Positions 34,483 through 42,166 of a stretch of 64,000 bases of DNA are shown one piece after another (the first letter of the stretch is position 1; the number at the start of each line of letters is the position of its first letter). The notes under the pieces are model-generated. The model made no database searches. It saw nothing but the letters and a program-made list of their open reading frames with translations, and was not told the DNA's origin. The position numbers were made by a program, and so were the translations under genes. The DNA comes from Streptomyces coffeae (GTDB lineage Bacteria; Actinomycetota; Actinomycetes; Streptomycetales; Streptomycetaceae), in contig NZ_JAERRF010000004.1 of NCBI RefSeq assembly GCF_016741875.1, forward strand, positions 62,001 to 126,000, read 5' to 3'.

Positions 34483-35544
34483 GTGAGCACAACGCGGGCG
34501 CAGTTGGCCGACGCCGTCAGCAGAATCCGCCCCGGGGCCGGGGACGAGGCGGCCGTCCTGGCGGACCGGGCCGATGGAACCGTCGTCCGCTGTGGCGCGG
34601 TCGTCGCCAAGGCCCATGCGCCGGACGCCGATCAGGTCGCGCTGGCCGCCCGGTTGCGGGTCGCCGCACATCCCCGCTGTGCCGGGATCCTGCTCGCACC
34701 GCTGGCGGAGGCCGACACCCTGGCCGACGGACGGCAGATCACCCTGTGGACGTACGGGGAGCCCGTGGCGCCCGACGAGCCCGAGGCCGCGCCCTGGGCG
34801 GAGGCCGGGGCGCTGCTCGCACGGCTGCACACCGTCCCGCCCACCGCACTGCCCGGCCCGCTGCCGTCGATGCGTGGGCCCGCCAAGGCGGCCCGCGCCG
34901 TCGCCCGGCTCCGGGCGACGGTCACCGCCGCGGCGGACGCCGGCCCGGCCGCCGCCGAAGCGGGCGCCGGTACCGAGGCGGGCGCCACCCCGGTACGTAC
35001 CGGCACCCCGGTACGCACGGGTATAGCGGCCACCACCGGCCCGCCCGCCCTCACCACTTCCGCCGCCCGCTCCCAGCTGGCCGCCGCCGCGCGGGAGGTG
35101 GGGCGGGCCTGGGCCGGGCTGCCCGGGTGGGCGCGCGGGGAGGGCCGGGCCGGAGCCGGTCCCGGCGCGCTCTGCCACGGCGATTTCCACCTCGGCCAGC
35201 TCGTCCGGCACCACGGCCGCTGGCTGTTGATCGACGTCGACGACCTCGGACTGGGCGACCCGGCCTGGGATCTGGCGCGCCCCGCGGCCTGGTACGCCGC
35301 CGGGCTGCTCGCGCCCGAGGACTGGGCGCGATTCCTCGGGGCGTACCGCGCCGAGGGCGGCCCGGCGGCGGGGTCGGACGACCCGTGGCCCCGGCTCGAC
35401 GTACCGGCCCGCGCGCTCACCGTGCAGACCGCCGCGCTGGCCCTCGCCAAGGCGGCTGCCGCGCGGCGGGCGTTGGACGAGGCGGAGGAGGCCATGGTCG
35501 ACGCCTGCGTTCGCATCGCGCGGCTCAGCGAGGCCGTAGGGTGA
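34483..35544 (+). CDS. Aminoglycoside phosphotransferase-like (APH/choline kinase fold) protein
   Basis: 353 residues. C-terminal kinase motifs: LCHGDFHLGQLVRHHGRWLL (Brenner His-Gly-Asp, catalytic) and IDVDDLGLGDPAWDLARPAA (metal-binding Asp). The N-terminal lobe includes VVRCGAVVAKAHAPDADQVA. An Ala/Thr/Gly-rich insert near residues 150-190 carries an imperfect repeat (TPVRTGTPVRTG). GTG 34483 has GGGGGAG 4 nt upstream. The family phosphorylates small molecules; no reason to assume antibiotic resistance here. Confidence 0.82.
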   Translation: MSTTRAQLADAVSRIRPGAGDEAAVLADRADGTVVRCGAVVAKAHAPDADQVALAARLRVAAHPRCAGILLAPLAEADTLADGRQITLWTYGEPVAPDEPEAAPWAEAGALLARLHTVPPTALPGPLPSMRGPAKAARAVARLRATVTAAADAGPAAAEAGAGTEAGATPVRTGTPVRTGIAATTGPPALTTSAARSQLAAAAREVGRAWAGLPGWARGEGRAGAGPGALCHGDFHLGQLVRHHGRWLLIDVDDLGLGDPAWDLARPAAWYAAGLLAPEDWARFLGAYRAEGGPAAGSDDPWPRLDVPARALTVQTAALALAKAAAARRALDEAEEAMVDACVRIARLSEAVG

Positions 35545-35618
35545 ACCCACCGCGGCCGGGCGGATGTTCCGGCGGCGTTCTATCCGGAATTGACCGGAGT
35601 TGAGGAGTTGAACGCACC

Positions 35619-35918
35619 ATGCAGTGTCCCAAGTGTCATGCGCCGATGCATACGTACAACCGCAACGGCGTGCAGATAGAGCAGTGCAGTGGCTGCCGGG
35701 GGATCTTTCTGGACTACGGGGAGCTTGAGTCGCTGACCCGCCTGGAATCGCAGTGGAACCAGCAGGTGCCGCCCGCGCCCCCGGCCCCGCCCGCCCCCGG
35801 CGCCCCGCAGGCGTATCCGGCCGCGCCCGCGTGGGGCGCTCAGCACGGCGGTCACCACGGTCATCACGGCCACCACAAGCATCACCGGGGCTTCGGGCAC
35901 ATGCTCTTCTCCTCCTGA
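35619..35918 (+). CDS. Zinc-ribbon (zf-TFIIB type) protein with His-rich tail
   Basis: 99 residues. N-terminal zinc ribbon: MQCPKCHAPMHTYNRNGVQI and QCSGCRGIFLDYGELESLTR, with Cys pairs CPKC and CSGC. A Pro/Ala linker follows, then a tail with many histidines (HGGHHGHHGHHKHHRGFGHM) that may bind metal. GAGGAG lies 12 nt before ATG 35619. Function unknown. Ends at a perfect 17-bp hairpin shared with the tRNA cluster. Confidence 0.88.
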   Translation: MQCPKCHAPMHTYNRNGVQIEQCSGCRGIFLDYGELESLTRLESQWNQQVPPAPPAPPAPGAPQAYPAAPAWGAQHGGHHGHHGHHKHHRGFGHMLFSS

Positions 35919-35927
35919 AACGACAAA

Positions 35928-35966
35928 CGGCAGAGGGCCGGAGCTGATCGCTCCGGCCCTCTGCCG
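35928..35966. terminator. Perfect bidirectional terminator
   Basis: CGGCAGAGGGCCGGAGC (35928-35944) and GCTCCGGCCCTCTGCCG (35950-35966): 17 perfect pairs, loop TGATC. It lies 9 nt after the zinc-ribbon stop and 7 nt beyond the 3' end of the minus-strand tRNA cluster, so it serves both. Confidence 0.88.
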
Positions 35967-35973
35967 ATCGGTG

Positions 35974-36045
35974 TGGACGATACTGGGATTGAACCAGTGA
36001 CCTCTTCCGTGTCAGGGAAGCGCTCTCCCGCTGAGCTAATCGTCC
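35974..36045 (-). tRNA. tRNA-Val(GAC)
   Basis: 72 nt, last gene of a minus-strand Gly-Cys-Val-Val cluster. Acceptor GGACGAT / ATCGTCC is a perfect 7-bp stem, discriminator A; anticodon loop CTGACAC in stem CTTCC/GGAAG gives anticodon GAC. T-loop GTTCAAT. CCA is not encoded. It is preceded by a near-identical copy 83 nt upstream in transcription order. Confidence 0.95.
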
Positions 36046-36056
36046 TCGGGGCTGCG

Positions 36057-36128
36057 TGCGCGATACTGGGATTGAACCAGTGACCTCTTCCGTGTCAGGG
36101 AAGCGCTCTCCCGCTGAGCTAATCGTCC
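36057..36128 (-). tRNA. tRNA-Val(GAC), second copy with mismatched acceptor stem (possible pseudo-tRNA)
   Basis: 68 consecutive nucleotides (36061-36128) are identical to 35978-36045, a tandem duplication with an 83-nt period. The 3' acceptor strand reads ATCGCGC instead of ATCGTCC, so pairs 2:71 (G-G) and 3:70 (A-C) are lost while 1:72 remains. The anticodon GAC arm, D arm and T arm are intact. It may be a decaying copy or may still be charged poorly. Only one nucleotide separates it from the tRNA-Cys gene. Confidence 0.75.
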
Positions 36129-36129
36129 G

Positions 36130-36200
36130 AGGTGGAGACGGGATTTGAACCCGTGTAGACGGCTTTGCAGGCCGTTGCCTCGCCTCTCGGCCACTCCACC
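36130..36200 (-). tRNA. tRNA-Cys(GCA)
   Basis: 71 nt. Acceptor GGTGGAG / CTCCACC, discriminator T (U73, typical for cysteine), anticodon loop CTGCAAA in stem ACGGC/GCCGT. No encoded CCA. Confidence 0.95.
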
Positions 36201-36229
36201 AAGCGCGGGGGCGTGAAGCCCCCACTCCG

Positions 36230-36302
36230 AGCGGACGACGAGATTCGAACTCGCGACCCTCACCTTGGCAAGGTGATGCTCTACCAACTGAGCCACGTCC
36301 GC
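36230..36302 (-). tRNA. tRNA-Gly(GCC)
   Basis: 73 nt. Acceptor GCGGACG / CGTCCGC, discriminator T, anticodon loop TTGCCAA in stem TCACC/GGTGA. First gene of the cluster in transcription order; its promoter must lie in 36303-36485, shared with the divergent pabB gene. Confidence 0.95.
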
Positions 36303-36485
36303 AGGTGTCGTTTCCCCGGGGCGCTTCCGCGTCCCGGCGACGTGTTGAACTCTAGCGGATTCCCCGGCCAGCTCAAATTCCGTTTCCGCAGCGTGCTGCC
36401 CTGCTCGCGCGGCGCGGTCCCGCCCCGGGCCCCGCCATCGTTCCCTTTGAAGTTCCTGTGACCAGGGCGTCATAGACTCGCAGCC

Positions 36486-37556
36486 GTGCACAACCTGCCC
36501 CCTCTCGCCCGCTTCGGCGGCCTTCTCGCCACTGATCTTCGTGATGTGACCAGTGATCCCTCGGCCCTGGACTCCCGGGGTTTCTGGGCTGTTGTCGCGG
36601 ATTTCGAGGGGCGTACGGTCTGTGCCCGCTTCGGCGACGTACGGTCCGCGCCCGTGCCCGCCCCGGTGCCGGGCGCCTGGCGTGGACCCGAGCCGGGGGA
36701 CTGGACCTCTTCGCTGGACCGGGCCGCCTACACCGAGGGCGTACGGCGGATACGGCGCCATATCGCCGCCGGTGAGGTCTATCAGGTCAATCTGTGCCGG
36801 GTGATGTCCGCGCCGCTGCCCGACCCGGCCGCGGCCGATGTGGACGCGCTGACCGCCCAGCTGGCCCTGGGGAACCCCGCTCCGTACGCGGGCACGGTCC
36901 GGCTGCCCGCCCACGGGGTGGAGGTGGCCACCGCCTCGCCCGAGCTGTTCCTGCGCCGCTCCGGCCGCACCGTGGAGTCCGGCCCGATCAAGGGCACCGG
37001 CCGGAGCCCGGAGGACCTGCTGGAGAAGGATCACGCCGAGAACGTGATGATCGTGGACCTGGTCCGCAATGACCTGGGGCGGGTCTGCGGCACCGGCTCG
37101 GTGACGGTCCCCGCGCTCTGCGCGATCGAACCGCACCCCGGTCTGGTCCACCTCGTCTCCACGGTCCGCGGTGAGCTGGTTCCCGGGGCGGGCTGGCCGG
37201 AGCTGTTCGCCGCGGCCTTCCCGCCCGGCTCGGTGACCGGCGCGCCCAAGTCCAGTGCGCTGCGGATCATAGAGCAGCTGGAAACCGCGCCCCGCGGTCC
37301 GTACTGCGGTGCGGTGGGCTGGGTGGACGCCGACCGGGGCACCGCCGAGCTGGCCGTCGGGATCCGGACGTTCTGGATAGACCGGGCGCTGCCCGGTTCG
37401 GCCGGTGGCGGCGCCCTGCTGCGGTTCGGGACCGGAGCCGGGATCACCTGGGGCTCCGACCCGGAGGACGAATGGGAGGAAACGGAACTCAAGGCGGCCC
37501 GGCTGCTCGCGGTAGCGTCGGATGTACAGCAGCCGATGGGAAGGGCGACACGATGA
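36486..37556 (+). CDS. pabB: Aminodeoxychorismate synthase component I-like chorismate-binding enzyme
   Basis: 356 residues, the chorismate-binding family that converts chorismate to 4-amino-4-deoxychorismate for folate. Motifs: GVRRIRRHIAAGEVYQVNLC, ASPELFLRRSGRTVESGPIK followed by GTGRSP, MIVDLVRNDLGRVC (Glu/Asp metal region), FPPGSVTGAPKSSALRIIEQ, GIRTFWIDR. It lacks a fused glutamine amidotransferase; a PabA must come from elsewhere. Start GTG 36486. Overlaps the next gene by 4 nt (ATGA), an aminotransferase class IV protein expected to be the lyase of the same pathway. Confidence 0.9.
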   Translation: MHNLPPLARFGGLLATDLRDVTSDPSALDSRGFWAVVADFEGRTVCARFGDVRSAPVPAPVPGAWRGPEPGDWTSSLDRAAYTEGVRRIRRHIAAGEVYQVNLCRVMSAPLPDPAAADVDALTAQLALGNPAPYAGTVRLPAHGVEVATASPELFLRRSGRTVESGPIKGTGRSPEDLLEKDHAENVMIVDLVRNDLGRVCGTGSVTVPALCAIEPHPGLVHLVSTVRGELVPGAGWPELFAAAFPPGSVTGAPKSSALRIIEQLETAPRGPYCGAVGWVDADRGTAELAVGIRTFWIDRALPGSAGGGALLRFGTGAGITWGSDPEDEWEETELKAARLLAVASDVQQPMGRATR

Positions 37557-38383
37557 CGACGCTCACGCTCTGGCTCGACGGAACCCTGCACGAAGCCGAC
37601 ACCGCCCGGGTGTCGGTGTTCGACCACGGACTGACAGTCGGCGACGGTGTCTTCGAGACGATCAAGGCCGTCGACGGACGTCCCTTCGCGCTCACCCGCC
37701 ATCTGCGGCGGCTGGCCCGCTCCGCGCACGGCCTGGGCCTGCCGGAGCCGGACGAGGACGAGGTACGGCACGCCTGCGAGGCCGTCCTGAAGGCCAACCC
37801 CATGGCGCTCGGGCGGCTGCGGATCACCTACACCGGCGGCTTCTCCCCGCTCGGCTCGGACCGCGGCACCGAGGGCCCCACACTGGTGGTCGCGGTCGTC
37901 GAGGCCCGGCGGCGCCCCGACACCACCGCCGTGGTCACCGTGCCCTGGCCGCGCAACGAGCGCGGGGCACTCACCGGCCTGAAGACCACCTCCTACGGCG
38001 AGAACGTGGTCGCCCTCGCCCGCGCCCGGGAACACGGCGCCGACGAGGCGCTGTTCGGCAACACGGTCGGCGCCCTGTGCGAGGGCACCGGCTCCAACGT
38101 CTTCGTGGTTCTCGACGGCGAGTTGTACACCCCGCCGCTCGCCTCCGGCTGCCTCGCGGGCATCACCCGCGCCTTGGTCCTGGAGTGGGTGGGCGCGAAG
38201 GAGGCCGATCTGCCGCTGGACGTGCTGGAACGGGCCGAGGAGGTCTTCCTGACCTCCACCACGCGCGATGCGCAGGCGATACGCCGGGTGGACGACCGGG
38301 CCCTGCCCGGCGCGCCCGGCCCGGTCACCGCCAAGGCCATGCGCATCTTCACCGAGCGGGCGGCGGCGGACATCGACCCGTGA
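37553..38383 (+). CDS. pabC: Class IV aminotransferase, probable aminodeoxychorismate lyase
   Basis: 276 residues, fold type IV PLP protein. VFDHGLTVGDGVFETIKAVD is the usual N-terminal segment; GLKTTSYGENVVALARAREH contains the probable Schiff-base lysine; GALCEGTGSNVFVVLDGELY and GCLAGITRALVLEW hold the phosphate-binding residues. D-amino acid or branched-chain aminotransferases share this fold. The 4-nt overlap with pabB makes aminodeoxychorismate lyase (p-aminobenzoate formation) the best call. Confidence 0.85.
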   Translation: MTTLTLWLDGTLHEADTARVSVFDHGLTVGDGVFETIKAVDGRPFALTRHLRRLARSAHGLGLPEPDEDEVRHACEAVLKANPMALGRLRITYTGGFSPLGSDRGTEGPTLVVAVVEARRRPDTTAVVTVPWPRNERGALTGLKTTSYGENVVALARAREHGADEALFGNTVGALCEGTGSNVFVVLDGELYTPPLASGCLAGITRALVLEWVGAKEADLPLDVLERAEEVFLTSTTRDAQAIRRVDDRALPGAPGPVTAKAMRIFTERAAADIDP

Positions 38384-38443
38384 GATCCGCCGAAATGCCG
38401 AAATCCTGATGACGGGCGCGCACCGGGCCGGTAGAACACCAAC

Positions 38444-39289
38444 GTGACCACCACCCTGCGGCCCACCGGGCCCGAACAGCGCACCGAGGGCGGCGGGCGT
38501 GCGCGCTCCTACGAGGTGTGCGTCAACAGCCGCCCCGTCGGCACCATCCGCCTCGCCACGGACGCCCGGCTGGGCCCGGCGGCCGGGCGTATCGAGCACC
38601 TCCGCGTCGACGAGGCGGACCGCCACCGCGGCCGCGGTACGGTCGCCGCCCTCGCCGCCGAGGAGGTGCTGCGCGCCTGGGGCTGCGCCCAGCTGGTGGC
38701 GAGCGTGCCCGCGTCGGCCACCACCGCCCTGGGGCTCGCCACCGCCCTCGGCTACCGGGAGCGCGGACGCAACATGATCAAGCGGCTCACCGAGCCGCCC
38801 GCGCTCCCCACGGGCAGCACGATCCGACCCCTGACCGAGGCCGAGTACCCGGGCTGGTACGCCCATCAGCGGGCCGACTACGTCAAGGATCTGCTCGAGC
38901 GCGGAGTGAGCGAGCGACAGGCCGAGGCCAAGGCGGACCACGACTGCGCGACGCTGCTGCCGCGCGGCCAGGACACCCCGGGCACCTGGCTGCGCCTCCT
39001 CGTCCACGACGGCGCCGAGGTGGGCACCCTGTGGGTCGCGCTGCGCGAAGGGCAGCCGGATGCCGCGGAGACGGGGGAGGCGTACGTCTACGCGGTCGAC
39101 GTGGCCGAGGAACACCGCGGGCGCGGTCACGGCCGCACGCTGATGCTGGCCGCCGAGCGCGAGGCACTGGCGGCAGGGGTGCACAGCCTGGGACTGCATG
39201 TCTTCGGCGGCAACACCCCGGCGCTGCGGCTCTACGAGTCGCTCGGCTATCAGGTGATCGAGTACCAGCTGTTCAAACCGCTGCTGTAG
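38444..39289 (+). CDS. Tandem-domain GNAT acetyltransferase
   Basis: 281 residues with two GNAT domains. First: IEHLRVDEADRHRGRGTVAA, ALGLATALGYRERGRN. Second: VYAVDVAEEHRGRGHGRTLM, LGLHVFGGNTPALRLYESLG. Both keep the Q/R-x-x-G-x-G acetyl-CoA loop (HRGRGT, HRGRGH). GTG 38444 start with no strong ribosome site. A paralogous domain pair may allow one half to be structural. Substrate unknown. Confidence 0.85.
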   Translation: MTTTLRPTGPEQRTEGGGRARSYEVCVNSRPVGTIRLATDARLGPAAGRIEHLRVDEADRHRGRGTVAALAAEEVLRAWGCAQLVASVPASATTALGLATALGYRERGRNMIKRLTEPPALPTGSTIRPLTEAEYPGWYAHQRADYVKDLLERGVSERQAEAKADHDCATLLPRGQDTPGTWLRLLVHDGAEVGTLWVALREGQPDAAETGEAYVYAVDVAEEHRGRGHGRTLMLAAEREALAAGVHSLGLHVFGGNTPALRLYESLGYQVIEYQLFKPLL

Positions 39290-39317
39290 GACGGCCGCCG
39301 GGGCGGCCCGTGCCCCG

Positions 39318-39830
39318 TCAGGAACGCCCCTCCAGCAGCCGGGCGGCGATCTCCTCGATCCGTGCCCGCAGCCCCTCCTGGCTCTTGCCGCCGTCGAGCC
39401 GCTCGCCGCCGATCACATACGTGGGGGTGCCGGTCACCCCGATCGCCTTGCCCTCGGCCTGGTCCGCGTCCACGATCAGGATGTGCCGCCCGTCGATCAG
39501 CGCGGTGTCCATCTCCTCGGCGTCCAGGCCCAGTTCGCGGGCGATCTCGACGAGCAGCAGCTCACCCCGCTCGGCCAGTTCCCCGGTGCGCGCCAGCACG
39601 GCTTCGGCGTACGGCCAGCCCTGCCCCTGGGCGAGGGCCTCCTCGGCGGCCTGGGCGGCGGCGTGGGCGTGGCGGTGCCGCTCCAGCGGAAAGTGCCGCA
39701 GCCGGATCTCCAGGGCGTCCCCGAAGCGGTCGCGCAGCGCGCGCAGGTCCGTCAGCGCGGTACGGCAGTCGGGGCACTGCAATTCGCACCACACATCGAG
39801 TACGGGGCGTGCGGGGTCGGTGTCGCTCAT
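39318..39830 (-). CDS. DsbA-like thioredoxin-fold oxidoreductase
   Basis: 170 residues. Redox motif C-P-D-C in LDVWCELQCPDCRTALTDLR, helical insert (HAHAAAQAAEEALAQGQGWP), then the cis-Pro segment AIGVTGTPTYVIGGERLDGG. No signal peptide, so cytoplasmic, close to FrnE/2-hydroxychromene isomerase-like DsbA proteins. ATG 39830 (MSDTDPARPVLDVW) preferred; a longer start at 39851 lacks a ribosome site. Converges on the acetyltransferase. Confidence 0.85.
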   Translation of the reverse strand: MSDTDPARPVLDVWCELQCPDCRTALTDLRALRDRFGDALEIRLRHFPLERHRHAHAAAQAAEEALAQGQGWPYAEAVLARTGELAERGELLLVEIARELGLDAEEMDTALIDGRHILIVDADQAEGKAIGVTGTPTYVIGGERLDGGKSQEGLRARIEEIAARLLEGRS

Positions 39831-39964
39831 GGGGCCAGTCTTCCAGCCCACCGCCGCGGTACGGCACCCGGAGGGCGCTCGGCCCCGGGGAGGAGGGCTC
39901 TCCCGGAGATGTCCCTGATCCTGTGCCCCGGCCGTGGCCCCTTCCGCTCCCGGGGGTGCACGAT

Positions 39965-39995
39965 GGTGGTACCGGGCATCCGTCCCGGTACCACC
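39965..39995. promoter_or_regulatory. Perfect 12-bp hairpin just upstream of a ribosome site
   Basis: GGTGGTACCGGG (39965-39976) pairs with CCCGGTACCACC (39984-39995), loop CATCCGT. It ends 5 nt before GAGG of the gene at 40010, in the divergent space with the DsbA-like gene. It could be an operator or a translation-modulating structure; no gene ends here that needs a terminator. Confidence 0.55.
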
Positions 39996-40009
39996 GGCAG
40001 GAGGATGCG

Positions 40010-40462
40010 ATGCTGACCGACACCGTCTGCGCAGCGCTCTCCGCGGCCGGTCTGGGAATCGCCGGTGTGACCGCGTACCGCAAGCGTTTCCTGGCCGCGG
40101 CCCGGATCGCCGCCTATGCGCTGCTGCCGCTGGGCCTTGCGATGACCGGCATCCTGGACTGGATCGCCGATCTGGTCTTCAAGCCGACCGTCTGGGCGGG
40201 CTTCGCCGTGCTGGGGCTCTCCTGGGCGCTGTTCATGGTCACCCGGGCCGTCGAGCGCCGCCGGGACGGCACTGGCGAGCGGGGCGGCGCGGTGGCCCCC
40301 GCGACCTCCCGGCCCGCCCTCGGCGCGTCGGACACCAAGGCAGCAGCCACGTCATCCAAGGCGCCCAAGGCGTCCGGACGGTCGAAGAGCAAGGCCGGAA
40401 GCAGCTCGGACACAGAAGACTTCTCAGACATCGAAGCGATTCTCAAAAAGCACGGGATCTGA
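40010..40462 (+). CDS. Hypothetical membrane protein with Ser/Lys-rich tail
   Basis: 150 residues. Hydrophobic segments at residues about 4-20 (VCAALSAAGLGIAGVTAY), 31-55 (AAYALLPLGLAMTGILDWIA) and 62-78 (WAGFAVLGLSWALFMVT), then a tail rich in Ala/Ser/Lys with SSDTEDFSDIEAILKKHGI at the end, a short amphipathic helix seen in cytoplasmic partner-binding tails. AGGAGG lies 5 nt before ATG 40010. Streptomyces-type conserved protein of unknown function. Confidence 0.75.
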   Translation: MLTDTVCAALSAAGLGIAGVTAYRKRFLAAARIAAYALLPLGLAMTGILDWIADLVFKPTVWAGFAVLGLSWALFMVTRAVERRRDGTGERGGAVAPATSRPALGASDTKAAATSSKAPKASGRSKSKAGSSSDTEDFSDIEAILKKHGI

Positions 40463-40516
40463 CGAACTACCGGTCAAAATCGGCACGATGGTCGCAGCCG
40501 GGGTTGGCGCTGCGCC

Positions 40517-40702
40517 ATGATCTGCCGCGAGATGCTGCAAACACCCGGGGAGCAGTCCCCCATCGAAGGCCCCCCTGTGCCCCCGAGCGAGGAGCCGCGT
40601 GGCTGTCTCTTCGCCCTCTCCCAGCCGCCGCTGATGCTCTTCCTGGCGGTCATAGGCACCCTGCTGTTCGGCACCGCCCTGCACGACCTCTACCGGTGGT
40701 GA
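40517..40702 (+). CDS. Small membrane protein
   Basis: 61 residues: polar N-terminus with Pro and acidic residues (LQTPGEQSPIEGPPVPPSEE), then one hydrophobic helix (PLMLFLAVIGTLLFGTALHD) ending LYRW. No clear ribosome site before ATG 40517. Real coding is supported by high third-position GC and the sensible membrane topology. Function unknown. Confidence 0.55.
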   Translation: MICREMLQTPGEQSPIEGPPVPPSEEPRGCLFALSQPPLMLFLAVIGTLLFGTALHDLYRW

Positions 40703-40719
40703 GAGCGCCGCTCAGGCGC

Positions 40720-41286
40720 TCAGCCCGCGGCCTCCCGCCGACGCGCCCGGTAGGCGGCGACATGCAGCCGGTTGCCGCAGGTGCGGCTGTCGCAGTAGCG
40801 GCGGGAGCGATTGCGCGACAGGTCCACGAACGCATGGCCGCAGTCCGGGGCCTCACAGCGCCGCAGCCGCTCGCGCTCGCCCGCCACCACCAGGAACGCC
40901 AGCGCCATCCCGCCGTCGGCCGCGAGATGGTCGGCGACCGACGCGCCCGGCGCGAAGTAGTGCACATGCCAGTCGTAGCCGTCGTGATCGGTGAGCCGGG
41001 GTGTGGTGCCGGCCGCGGCGATCATCGCGTTGAGCAGTGCGGCCGCGCGCTGGGTGCCACCGGCGTCCTCGGCCGCGGCGAACACCTCGGCGAACCGGGA
41101 CCGCACGGTCCGTACGGCGGTCAGATCACGGTCACCGAGTGTGCCGATGTCGCTGATCGCGTGGCGCTCGACAAATCCGCGCAGGGCCTCGACATCGGCG
41201 AGGCCGTCTGTGCCCTCGGACGCGGTGTTCACCAGAGCGACGACCACGTCGAGCGCGCACCGGGTGTCGTGATTGATCAGCACCAT
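40720..41286 (-). CDS. CGNR zinc-finger protein
   Basis: 188 residues. N-terminal ABATE-like stress domain (HDTRCALDVVVALVNTASEG, HVHYFAPGASVADHLAADGG). C-terminal CGNR zinc finger: CEAPDCGHAFVDLSRNRSRR then YCDSRTCGNRLHVAAYRARR, with four cysteines for metal. Such proteins are putative regulators of small-molecule or stress responses. ATG 41286 with AGGGAG 3 nt upstream; the frame extends upstream without family features. Confidence 0.88.
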   Translation of the reverse strand: MVLINHDTRCALDVVVALVNTASEGTDGLADVEALRGFVERHAISDIGTLGDRDLTAVRTVRSRFAEVFAAAEDAGGTQRAAALLNAMIAAAGTTPRLTDHDGYDWHVHYFAPGASVADHLAADGGMALAFLVVAGERERLRRCEAPDCGHAFVDLSRNRSRRYCDSRTCGNRLHVAAYRARRREAAG

Positions 41287-41400
41287 TGGCTCCCTGACCG
41301 GCCGGGTCGGAGGCTGCTTCTGGACCGCCCCTCGGACCTGACCGACTCTAGCGGCGTGCGGCGCGCGGTGTGACACCGCGTGCCGCCACAGGGTCACACA

Positions 41401-41446
41401 CGGTGGTGCCGTCGCCGCGGGCGGTCCCGCGGCGACGGCACCGTCG
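41401..41446 (-). terminator. Long perfect terminator downstream of ssgB
   Basis: GGTGCCGTCGCCGCGGG (41405-41421) and CCCGCGGCGACGGCACC (41426-41442) form 17 perfect pairs around CGGT; four more pairs including two G-U extend it to 21. It lies about 120 nt after the ssgB stop and upstream of the CGNR gene on the same strand, separating the two. Confidence 0.85.
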
Positions 41447-41562
41447 CCTGCGCTGTGTCGTGTCGGAATGCCATGGTCGGGATGTCACTACCGGAAATGT
41501 CGTCTCCCGGCTCGCGCCGTCTCCCCGAGTCGGACGGCCGCGCGCTCAGCTCTCGCCGGGTC

Positions 41563-41976
41563 TCAGCTCTCCGCCAGGATGTGGGAGAGCTCTGTGTCGA
41601 GATCGAAATGGCGGTGTTCGGTGCCGGGTGGCACCGCGGCGTCGGTCCGCTTCAGGAACGACTCCAGGGCCCGCGCCGGGGCCTCGAGCAGGGCCTCTCC
41701 CTCCGGTGAGCTCAGGGCGATGCAGACGACGCCCTGACCGTGGCTGCGGGACGGCCACACCCGGACGTCGCCGGTGCCGGTGGGCCGGTGAAGGCCCTCG
41801 GCGAGAAGGTCGCGGGCGAACACCCATTCGACCGTCTCTTCGGCTCCGGTGTGGAAGGTGGCGTGCACGGCGTAAGGGTCGGCCGTGTCATACCGCAGTC
41901 CCGCGGGTACAGGCAGTGAGGACTCGCTCGACACAACGAGGCGCAGGTGCAGCTCGCAGCTGACCGTGGTGTTCAT
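41563..41976 (-). CDS. ssgB: Sporulation and cell-division regulator SsgB
   Basis: 137 residues, exactly the family length, beginning MNTTVSCELHLRLVVSSESS. SsgB is the SsgA-like protein that recruits FtsZ to sporulation-septum sites in Streptomyces aerial hyphae. The sequence looks essentially invariant (RYDTADPYAVHATFHTGAEE; GLHRPTGTGDVRVWPSRSHG; DTELSHILAES at the end). Position 128, the one residue known to vary among streptomycetes, is Thr here. ATG 41976 was chosen from the family N-terminus; the longer frame to 42042 is not part of the protein. It stands alone with its own terminator. Confidence 0.97.
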   Translation of the reverse strand: MNTTVSCELHLRLVVSSESSLPVPAGLRYDTADPYAVHATFHTGAEETVEWVFARDLLAEGLHRPTGTGDVRVWPSRSHGQGVVCIALSSPEGEALLEAPARALESFLKRTDAAVPPGTEHRHFDLDTELSHILAES

Positions 41977-42166
41977 AAGCGCCAGGGCCTTTCGCTCAGT
42001 GTGCGCTCGGGGATTCGCACGTCGGCGAAATCGACATGCCACCTACGGTGCCGTTGTAAACCCCTCTGACCGTTTTGCGGCTCTTCTGGTAGCTCGGGCG
42101 GCCCAGCTACCAGGCGGTCGGTGCCGCCATTCCGGTGACTGAAAACGATCAGGTAAGTTGGTCCAC

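Noticed and set aside
34483..35544. Calling the APH-fold protein an antibiotic-resistance gene
   Set aside because: Only general kinase motifs are present; neighbours give no resistance context.
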